Shown here one piece after another: positions 54,816 through 64,000 of a stretch of 64,000 nt of DNA. The stretch spans positions 7,254,001-7,318,000 of the forward strand of contig OY720102.1 of the NCBI GenBank assembly GCA_963082875.1. The letters run 5' to 3'. Made by a program: the position numbers and the translations under genes. Within the stretch, counting starts at the first letter, position 1, and every line of letters starts with the position of its first letter. A model generated the notes under the pieces. That model worked only from the letters and a program-made list of their open reading frames with translations, was not told where the DNA came from and did not search any database. This DNA is from Corella eumyota (Eukaryota > Chordata > Ascidiacea > Phlebobranchia > Corellidae).

Positions 54816-56510
54816 TTCTAATCCGTGTAAAATTCTATATTTAACAACCTGTGAATCACAAATACAGTCAGGCGGTTATAAGATACAAGTTAAACCCTTA
54901 CCATATATCATTAACGTATAACAAATAAAAAAAGTAAACAAGATGGCAATGGGGCTTATAACATATTCAAGCGCTGCGTCATAGGCTAGTTGCTAATAAA
55001 TGCTTCGCATTTTGTTTATACATAAATTAATGAACTAAACAGCTTGTTAATTTTTAAAATTACTGCTTTATTCAATTGGGTTTTTTATATTTTTATAAAG
55101 CAAAGATGGAATTAAAATTCAAGTCACCACAACTTTGGCTGTATTTTAGGTTAAAATACATCAGTTTACAGCCAGTTATATTGCGTTTTACGTAGTTATT
55201 AATTAACAAAGTATGTTTTTTGTTTACAGACATGCCCTTATTTCTAATTAACAGTCAAATTTAAAAAAAAAATGTAGTCGTTATATTTATATTAAAAAAT
55301 GTTCGGTCACCACAAATGGCATTTTATTTTTTAACGTAGCTTCCATTTGCTCGATTTGAAGGTATGAGGTCCTGAGTTCGATTTCCACATTTTGAAACTT
55401 TTCACTTTTCTTGAAAAGTAATATTTATTTATTAATCAATTTATAATTTTAACATTAAAAATAAGTTTTCTCTGCAGAAAATTATTTTACCATGCTCAGT
55501 TTTTAAAAATACAGTTTTTTAAATCACCACAAATGGTAGCGTTATTTTCAAACCTACTTGGCATAGTCTACTAGTCTATCGTTAGGTCCTGAGTTTGATT
55601 CCCACATTTTGAAACTTTGCACATTTCTCTGCAAAGTAATTATTCCAAAATATATTTATTATTAAACTTTGTTGAATGGCGAAAAATATTGTTTTTTCTT
55701 TTTGTAATGTTTGAAAAAGTACAAAAAACCTGTTCTTGTAACCACGAACAGCAGTATTACTTTAAAGTTGGTTTATTTTATTATATTTTTTCCTTGTTAG
55801 GTCCTGAGTTTGATTCCCACATTTTGAAACTTTGCACACTTTTCTGCAAAGTAATTTATATAAAATATTCATAAATAATTAGGCCTTGTTGTATGCCAAA
55901 AAAATGGCCGTTTTAATTTTAGAAGTTAAAAAACTATTTGGTCACCACAAATAGCAGTATTATTTTGAAGTTTGTTTATTTTGTTGTATTTTCCATTTGT
56001 TAGGTCCTAGGTTTGATTCCCACATTTTGAAACTTTGCACATTCTATGCAAAGTAAATTTTAATTTGAAGTTTATCCTTAATAGATAAAGCCTTTCACTT
56101 TTTCTTATTACAATTTTATAAAAAAAATTTAGGTATGAAAAGGTTAAAAGTCGTTTTCGTTAAGCAAGCACGAAAGGTCATTGCCTTGTTAAATCAAACA
56201 CGGAGCTATCTATTTTGTCAACGGATTACATTAGATAACCACATAAAATGACCAGGTAAATTTTTTAGCCTTGTAAATTAACAATCGAAAATTGCAACGT
56301 CCCTTTTTGATGTTTATCTCGAGTTGCTTAGACAAACACAAACTGGGTTTGGTAATTAAACGCAAATATTTAGCTAGAACTCCGCCAATCTTTTATCATG
56401 TAGCAGCATTATGTCAACATGCTCGTACGTTATTGCATTGGCGTTTATACATGCGTTGTAGCTAGTCTGTTTTAATAAAGTGGTTTTCTTAAGTAGTTAA
56501 TAAGTCAGTT
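54816..56510. other. Divergent intergenic region, NAA20 to SLC22
   Basis: 1.7 kb without a supported ORF. Its right-centre (55307-56060) is filled by the tandem array listed next. Both promoters should be here. Confidence 0.45.
55307..56060. repeat. Tandem array, four units of about 215 bp with a conserved core and hairpin
   Basis: Units begin with TCACCACAAATGG-like blocks near 55307, 55524, 55738 and 55941. Each is followed, 61-62 bp later, by a conserved core of about 55 bp: GGTCCTGAGTTTGATTCCCA, CATTTTGAAAC, then an inverted repeat TTTGCA/TGCAAA around a 5-8-base loop (cores at 55368, 55585, 55800 and 56003). The spacers between cores are much more diverged than the cores. GTTTGATTCCCA resembles a pol III B box. 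Unit 1 has covarying st-like changes in the hairpin (TTTTCA/TGAAAA). No ORF. Confidence 0.75.
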
Positions 56511-59500
56511 ATGCAAGAGGATAAAAAATTTCAACCCCTGGATTTAGATGAATTTCAAGAGGAAATCGGAGGCGTTAGTTTGTATCAAATTTTACTGGTA
56601 GTCGGTGCTGGTATTTTAACATTCGGATCTGGATTTACTTCTCAATCCGCTGTTTTTCTAAGCGCAGTACCGCAACACAGGTACGTGAAAATATATTAAA
56701 TTATGATTAGGAAGGCATGTAAAAAAGTTTTAAAAAAATCATAGAAGTTTCAAAAAAAAATTTAAAATTAAAAAAACTAATTTTGCTAGTTTAAGTTTTT
56801 TAACTAATTAAATATAAAACAAATATTTTATTTAAAAAGACAAATTTATTTTTTATTAAAAGTTTTTTTAATTTGTTCAAAATATTTTCTAGATGTGCGG
56901 TTCCTCCTATAGACACATGTCAAGATCTAACTCAGGCAGATATTTACAACCTGACCATTCCTTATAACTCTGCCGACTCGGTAACGTTCTATTCTATATT
57001 ATTTATATTTGATTAATTAGACATATGGGCAGTGTAGCACATTTAATTTGTGCTATTTAAATTCTTTGGTTTTAAAATTATAAAATGAAATATTTGTTTA
57101 TGAATATAAAGACATTAATAGTGTAGAAAAATTAGAATTTTTATTGGCAAAAATTTAATAAATTTTATGATTTTTTTGCTATGTTTTTGTTTAATTAGGG
57201 TATACCCACGTTACTATACTCAAGGACATTGCCTGTGACTTATTAATTTTAACAACATCCTAAGCACGCTAATCATTAATCAAATATACCAAAAAACCTT
57301 TAATATCATTGTTTGCTAGATAGGTGACTAGCTATAGTGAAAAGAAACGACAGATAAACAATTTACATTCTACATCAAATACACACCAAGCATAATTTGC
57401 ATCTTTTAAACAATGTTGAAAAAAATGTTTTTTCTCTAATGAAATAATTAAAAAAAAAAAAAATTTTAGGAGTACGAATCTTGTTTTCGATATGACTACA
57501 ACCTGACAACATGCACATGCGATGATTTAAAATGCCTCAATGAGAAAAATCCTGGCACACAGACTTGTGATTACGGATATTATTATGATAGAAGTATATA
57601 TACTGAAACCACCGTATCTCAGGTGCTTTGATTACTATGATTTTATGTTGTAAAATACTATAACAAATAAGTATTTTTCTTTTTATAAACTTGCTATATT
57701 TGAATTAATATGCTATATTGATTTTGCAATACAGTTTTGTAGTTTCTAAATGACTTAAAAAAATTATTATTTAAATATTTATATTTTAGTTCAATCTGGT
57801 TTGCGATAGGCAGTATCTCGACTCTTTAGCAAACACCTTGTTCTTCCTTGGATTTTTCATCGGCTCCTTTTTTATTGGGCCTTTGTCGGACTGGTAAATC
57901 ATTTTCTGTTTGCTTTATTCATAATTTGAGCTTATCTAGGGCACCAATATTTGCTTCATTGGTTTAAAACTTTGACACAAGTTACTGATTTATATAAAAA
58001 TGGCTGTTAATTTTATGGTTTATTTAATGTGGATTTAAATTTGTACTTGAATAAGGTAATAGCGGAATTTGCTGATTTCGAAATTAATTTACTGTTTGGG
58101 TCATTATACGACATTGGGTCATTATTATTCTCTTATTAAAACGGTCTTACTTATTACCACATAAAACAACATAGACAATACAGGACAATACATTTACCAC
58201 ACAAGACAAAAAAAGGCAAAATTTTTAGGACAACCAAAAGCATTTTTCGGAAAGGGTTAGGGTTGGGGTTAATAAAAAGTATCTTACTGTTAGTCTTTGG
58301 TTTTTAATTAAATGACAGTAACCCCTAATAAACAGTTAACCCGTTCTGTGTGGTATTCCTGTCTGGTATTTAGTAGGACTCTAAAATTTTAAACGTAAAG
58401 TTCAATGCTAATGACATTAAAAATTTTGAGTCTACATTAAAAAATTTTTTTTTTTGTGTCTTATTTAACTAGGTTCGGCAGAAAAGTTGCAATGCGAGTG
58501 ACTGCCATCGGACTTATCGCATTTGGGTCCGGTTGTTCCTTTTCACCTACATACGAAGTTTACGTGGTCCTGAGAGTCTTTCAAGCTGCCTTCGGAATAA
58601 CCTGTTTTATTTCGGTTTACACCTATTGTAAGTATAAGGAGGTTGGGTTGTTTGCGCTACTAACTTAAGTATACACATATGTATTTGAAGGTTAGGTTTA
58701 TATGGTAAATAGGTTCAATGTATTTATGTATTAGCAACATTGTCTAAAGTAAATTTGTATACGTGGAGTAGTCATGAGGCTTTAATTAAAATATTAGTTG
58801 TGTTGTTTTGTAATTGTACAGAAACATTTATTTGTAAAAACATAACCTTAATATTAATTTTCTTATTCATGTGGTGTTTCATACAACCGGCAGCGTGGTG
58901 TAGTGGTAAGAACACTTGCTACACCACACATGAGGTCGTGTGTTCAATCCCCACTTATCTCATGTTGTAGCGCCCTTGAGTACGGCGCTATAAACGATAC
59001 GAACTCCTGCTGAGCCAGCACTTAATCAGCAGTATAATTATCTGGCAATTATAATCTATAATATCCCAAACTGCCACAAGCAACTCGAGACTGGGTCGGA
59101 GTAACTGATGTTACTCTATGTTTAAGACGCGCATTCGACTTTTTCACATCGAGGATAAAAATAAATACAGAAAAAAAAATGTAAAAATTTATTCTTAAAA
59201 TTACCACTAATTTATAATATCAACCATATGTTACATTTTTGATTTGTTACACTTTTTAAAAAGTTTAATAAAATTGCTTGTTTTATTTTTTTATTAACTT
59301 TTATTTAGCGATGGAAGTTGTGGTCACAAAATGGAGGGCTGAGTCCGGAGCTTACGCCAACTTGACAACTGCATTCTCACATTCAATTTACCCTGGAATC
59401 GCTTACTTTATAAGAGATTGGCACTACCTCAACTTAACAATATGTCTGATACCTATTCCGTTTTTGCTGCTAAGTTTTTTTATTCCTGAGTCACCAAGGT

Positions 59501-62387
59501 ATAGTACCTTTCACAAGTGCGCTACAGTATTAAACTATTTTATGGGTTTGACTTCCATTCCTCTTATGCTGTAGCGCCCTTGACCGGGCCGCTATAAGCG
59601 GTATAAACTCTTGCTGAGAAAATACTTAATCAGCAGCTTGATTGTTGGGAAATTATAAATTTATAATATATTAAACTGCCAAAGTCAACTTGAGACTGGC
59701 TGGAGTAATTGGTGTTACTCTATGTTTAGGTCATGGAGTCAATTTTTCCACGTCGAGAATAAATAAATATATAAAAAAGATGTTATTAGCTGATGTTAAT
59801 ATCCCAACGGTTATTCTGCACTTTTATTGTCAAGATGAGGTTTAAAAACAGTTTAAGCTTATTTTTCTTTAATGTTTTGTATTAGAAACTTTAAAATGTT
59901 GTCAATTTTATCTTTCTTAAAAACTGTAAATTTATTTTTTACAAGATGGCTGATGACAAAAGAAAGATTCGACGAAGCAAGATTGGTAGTCGAAAAATAT
60001 GCTAAAAGCAAAAAGAAAGAACTGGATGACGACACTTGGGAGAGAATTGTTAAAACTGAAAAAGAAAAGGTCGTTTCTGTATAAAAATAACGCACTGTAG
60101 CGTATGCTTGTTTCTAAATAAATCATTCTAAAGTTGAACACTTGTTAAATTTGTATTAAGACTACAATATGCTTAACATTTCAAGTACATGTGATAACTA
60201 TCTTTTTTCCAACTTTAACGTTGCAACCCTAATATAGCACGACAGTGTTTTAGTTAAATACAGTTTTACTGATGACTCACTTTATAATATTAAAAGCGTT
60301 TTTATTTTTATACAAATTTCCAAATTAAATTTGCAAGTTTAGAAAGAGTCGTTCGCGATGTCGCCCAGCGCCATCTTTGGTTATTCTTTTTAAACATCTT
60401 TGCTTATTCTTTTTTTAATCTGACTTTTTTGAACATAAGCTTAACTCGCCATACTTGTTTAGAAAAATGTCGCCGACGAGGCCAGCAAGGACAACGAAAA
60501 AATCGGGTTTTGGGATTTTTTCCGTCGACCTTTGATGAGGTTTGTGTCCGTAAACGTAATGATATCTTGGTTTACAATCAGCATGGTGTTTTATGGACTT
60601 GCCTTGAACGGGGGAAATCTGTCAGGTAGAACAGCTTTAGCTGTATAACAAAAAGTCATATTACTAATACGGGGCAACATTTTAAAACTTCTAACACTTT
60701 TATAGACTGTTGCAGAACTTGGCCTGTTCGCACTAGACCTAAATTTATACTACTTGTACTTTCCCTTAAATAACAAATATCTTGTTATAAATAAAAGTTC
60801 AACATGTATTGATTGCCCTATTTGCAGGTGATCCGTATCTTAACAACGCTTTAAACGGCTTGGTTGAGATTGCTGCATATGGCCTAGTTTATTTCACTTC
60901 TGGTCTTGGAAGAAAACCTATTATGGCGATAAGTTATATAATGGCGGGAGTGTGCTGCATTGTTTCTATGTTGTGCGACATTAATGCAAACGGGAGAACA
61001 GGTATAAATGTTTTTTTGTGAATCTCTGACAAAAAGAGTCATTTTTTCTTGTTTATATTAAAAAAGCACATATTACTGTATAAAACACAGATGCATACAA
61101 GGCTATATTATAATGCATTCTTTGTGTTTAACGTTTGAAACTACCTATGATGTATGGCGTATATCTATCCACACACAAAGCAAGTTGTAACTTGTGTTAC
61201 TTAATTTTTTTAGAGCTACTTTCTGCCAGCACAGCTATGGCCATCACGGGCAAATTTTTTGCTTCGATTGGCTTTTGTTTGGTTTATTCTGTCACCTCTG
61301 AACTTTTTCCAACAAATGCAAGGCATGTAAAATGTGTAAAATTAATATAGTTTGTTTAATGGAAAGTACCCTTTTTTTTTAATTAACCACAAATTAAAAC
61401 CTAGTAAAAATGGCCACCTTTTAAATGTCATGGCCAACAACTTTATTTCGTAATTACATAATTGTGTAGTATATTCTATTTTACTATTTTGATTCTAGTA
61501 ATATTTGGAAAAAAATACCCGATAAAAAATTTAAATACATTTAAGTTAAAAAACAACAAATAAATAATTGTTGCATTACTGCAATGTGTATATTGATAAT
61601 AAGTGTTTAATTTTACAGAGTTTCAGGTATTAGTATGGGATCAATGGCGGCCAGGGTTGGAAGTATGATCACTCCATTTACTTTGCAACTTCAATCTAGT
61701 GTCCCCTGGGCTACACAGGTGAAAAAATATTCTTTTATTATACACAGGAACTTATGTTTAAACTTATAATGTACTGACCACTGCAATAGATCAGTCCTGT
61801 CTTTAACTTCAAATTTGAGTTAAAAGTTGCAATCTGATGTATAATGCCGTTCATACCCAATACTACTAGCAAAAAATCCAAAATTTGAACTCTGTTTTTA
61901 GACCATATTTGGTACTTTGTCTGTAACGTCGGGTCTTTTGGTTCTTTTGTATCCCGAAACGGGTAAAGCTGATTACCTTCACACGTTGGACGAAGCTGAA
62001 GAATTTTATTGGGAGAATATGGCGATTGCAAAGTGCTTCAACAGGTCAACGACTGTTTTTTTTATCATGAATTTTTGGCAAAGTTATTTGTCGCCTTCAA
62101 TGTTTTAAATATTCTTTAAAAAAAGATGCTGTTTATGGGTTATTATTGATTACATATTACAGGTTTTGTATTCGTTTAGTAACATTTGTTCACAATTACT
62201 TAAAATTTAAACTGAATTTTAAAACTGTATCAAGGATTCACAGTTTTATAACTAAAACTCTTTAAAGATATTTGCTTAACTTAGTATTAATCTTTACAGA
62301 AATAAAACTAAGAGAGAAGATCTTACAGTCCAAGTTAATGAAGGATATGAAGACGAAGAAGAAAAAGGGGATCAGACTAGATTTTAA
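56511..62387 (+). CDS. SLC22-family organic ion transporter (MFS, 12 helices)
   Basis: Thirteen exons: 56511-56680, 56893-56980, 57470-57622, 57790-57893, 58473-58627, 59309-59498, 59946-60069, 60463-60625, 60828-61001, 61214-61322, 61619-61718, 61902-62044 and 62300-62387; 586 residues. SLC22 layout: helix 1 (about 23-45), a large Cys-rich extracellular loop with NxT sites (about 57-140), the MFS motif GPLSDWFGRKVAMR after helix 2, PESPRW after helix 6, an intracellular loop with lysine-rich EKYAKSKKKELDD, GLGRKPIM, and SELFPTNARVSGISMGSMAARVGSMITPF. The acidic C-terminus ends EEEKGDQTRF. Cation versus anion preference cannot be told. The intron after exon 10 begins GC (AAG then gcatgt). Intron 5 and intron 6 each contain a SINE, and the intron 6 donor lies at the SINE head. 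Confidence 0.9.
58887..59180 (+). mobile_element. SINE family A, forward
   Basis: Full-length, from CCGGCAGCGTGGTGTAGTGG to CATCGAGGATAAAAATAAAT, with a poly-A tail. SLC22 intron 5. Confidence 0.88.
59499..59779 (+). mobile_element. SINE family A, forward, starting at the SLC22 exon 6 donor
   Basis: Diverged head GTATAGTACC, GCGCTACAGTATTA and GGGTTTGACTTCCATTC, then GCTGTAGCGCCCTTGA and the normal body. The tail ends AGAATAAATAAATATATAAA. Its first recognisable base coincides with the splice donor GT. Confidence 0.75.
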
Positions 62388-63931
62388 ATATCGCCACAGC
62401 CCGGTTTAAAGACATTTGGTACTGACTTATTCAAAATAGTTCTAACGTTATGTTTTGGTCTAATATGTTGTTTTAAAATTGTTAACTATCATTTGTGTGC
62501 TGTTATGTTTTTAAATTAATTTTTAAAGTATTTTGGCAAATTTTGGTTATTCTGTGTAAATTTTTAAATTCCGGCAGGTGGAATAAAGAGCAATTTTTTA
62601 AGCAATTTTTTTTACGAATAGGTTTCTGATGAGTCATAAAAATTCTATCGCATATTTTAAGATTGTAATAGTTTAGTGTTATTTTTACGTACATCTACTA
62701 GGTCATAGTTTTTAAAATAGGACGCCGTGTTTAAATAGAAAGTGTATTAAAATATACGCTTACATATAGACAGCACATATCACTTAATACTATATATAAA
62801 GCAATTTTTAAATTTATTTTCGAAAATTTAAAACTGAATCTGCGACTTTTCAATGACTACCCTAAATTTTTTATACCTAACTTTTAATTATCATTTACAA
62901 CAACAACAAAAAACTTTTACATCTTTATGTTTAAAATCAAATTTTTAAAATATTTTTCAAGTTATTTAGTAGGGTTCGATTTGTAGAAAATATTTTTTTA
63001 TTGCTCAATAAAAATTTGGCTACATCATCTTTCACAACATTACAAAAGCATTTTTTGAGCTGCTGATTGAATATTCGCGTGCCCCTGTCCACGTTAATTA
63101 CATCTCTCGTTTAGTAAAAGGGAAGTGTGTTGTGCAATTAGGAACCAATATTAATATGCCTTGTCGCTTATTTAATGTGTGCTTTGTTACGGAATGTCTC
63201 ACGATTTTTAATGAAATCGGGCAGACATTTCGGTTGCCTTCCAAAAAAAATTGCGCAATAAAGATCACATGTTGTATGATCATTAGGTATTAATATTCTA
63301 TGTAGCAATACGCTTTTTATATATCTTTATCTCCGAGGTGGGAAGGTCAAAATTACGACCTAAACATAGATTAACTTTGGTTACCCCGACCCTATCTCGA
63401 GTAGCCTGTGGTAGTTTAGGATATTATTTATTATATTTGCCCAATAAGTAAACTGCTGATTAAGTGTTGGTCTAGCAGGATTAATACTGTTTATATCGCC
63501 TTCCTCAAGGGCGCTACATTATAAGCAGCGGGGATCAAACCTAAGACCTCATGTCTTGAAGTCAAGTATTCTTACCAATACCATGCTGCCCGTTACATAG
63601 TTAGAAATAAACACTCGGTTGTATATTGTATGTTATAAGGTAAATAATTTTATAAGAAACATATAGGCCTATGGTGTTTTAATTTGTCATAAACTTTAGC
63701 TAGCAAATTTATTTTACATGCAAATCGCAGTGTTTTCTGTGCAATAATATTTCAAAAAAATAAAGCTTTATAAACTTTTAATTTATCACATTTTGAACTT
63801 TAACAAAATCACTGGCAATGCCTTGCGCAAGATGCGTCGCCTTTCTGGAAAAGCAAGGGGAGCTTGTGGAATTCTGTTCACAGCTTTGCTTTGTTAAATC
63901 AACACTTAAAGTAATTTAGTTAGTGCAGCAG
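62388..63931. other. Intergenic region after SLC22
   Basis: AT-rich. Apart from the SINE at 63315-63592 I see no feature. A slightly less AT-rich patch at 63820-63900 precedes the candidate exon at 63932. Confidence 0.4.
63315..63592 (-). mobile_element. SINE family A, reverse
   Basis: Near full-length, diverged; tail TTTATATATCTTTATC at 63315, head ending CATGCTGCCCG at 63592. Confidence 0.83.
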
Positions 63932-63969
63932 CATGTACCAAAGAAGAAATATATCATCAAGTTTGTTCG
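63932..63969 (+). CDS. Possible first coding exon of a gene running off the window
   Basis: ATG at 63932 opens MYQRRNISSSLF and meets a strong donor (TTCG then gtaagt) at 63970. Only 12 codons plus one base are visible, so this could be chance. The product is unknown. Confidence 0.35.
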
Positions 63970-64000
63970 GTAAGTTATGTTTTTTTGTTAACCGATTGCA

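Noticed and set aside
58250-58285. Telomere-like GGGTTAGGGTTGGGGTT string (also near 51815)
   Set aside because: It is a single degenerate occurrence inside an intron or a MITE loop, with no tandem TTAGGG array.
58060-58400. Possible foldback element in SLC22 intron 4 (ACCACA and TGTGGT words)
   Set aside because: The inverted words are short and no target duplication or clear ends could be found.

Overview
The window is AT-rich, intron-rich eukaryotic DNA. Compact genes with small GT-AG introns, intergenic gaps often under 1 kb, and genes of chordate type (BTBD7, PPP1R36, ABITRAM, ACBD3 and others) are mixed with a very abundant tRNA-derived SINE. This combination best fits a tunicate, most likely a Ciona-type ascidian. 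That placement is inference; no identical sequence was searched. All exon models were built by hand from splice sites and reading phase, and nearly every multi-exon model closes without a phase conflict.

Layout. 0.9-5.5 kb (+): a secreted Cys-rich protein of unknown family, with an intronless PPP1R36 nested in its last intron. 5.9-7.8 kb (-): ABITRAM and COX19, only 19 bp apart, operon-like. 8.2-16.4 kb (-): BTBD7 in 16 exons. 16.9-19.9 kb (+): a STAND-type P-loop NTPase, divergent from BTBD7. 20.4-30.0 kb (-): a 19-exon secreted mosaic serine protease (ShK, TSP1, EGF, trypsin, TSP1, sushi). 31.1-36.8 kb (+): a glutamate carboxypeptidase II-like membrane peptidase in 14 exons. 37.9-39.0 kb (+): intronless SLC30A7 zinc transporter. 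40.4-44.7 kb (+): ACBD3. 45.9-47.8 kb (+): a five-finger CCCH protein. 48.7-51.0 kb (+): REXO4. 51.4-53.0 kb (-): MAX. 53.6-54.8 kb (-): NAA20. 56.5-62.4 kb (+): an SLC22 transporter. At 63.9 kb (+) a possible first exon runs off the right edge.

Repeats. I count 22 copies of one SINE family (11 per strand), a second dispersed repeat (6 copies), a second tRNA-like SINE family (2 copies), three inverted-repeat MITEs (one inserted in another repeat), several minisatellites, and a 4-unit tandem array of about 215 bp in the 54.8-56.5 kb gap with a strongly conserved core and terminal hairpin.

Most interesting: (1) the mosaic protease has an in-frame, intron-encoded transmembrane segment followed by a stop and an ATTAAA signal, suggesting a switch between secreted and membrane-anchored forms; (2) the tandem array with a conserved core looks like an undescribed structured RNA or regulatory array; (3) SINEs abut or supply 5' splice sites in REXO4 and SLC22; (4) the peptidase keeps every zinc ligand but has lost most of the known glutamate-recognition residues.
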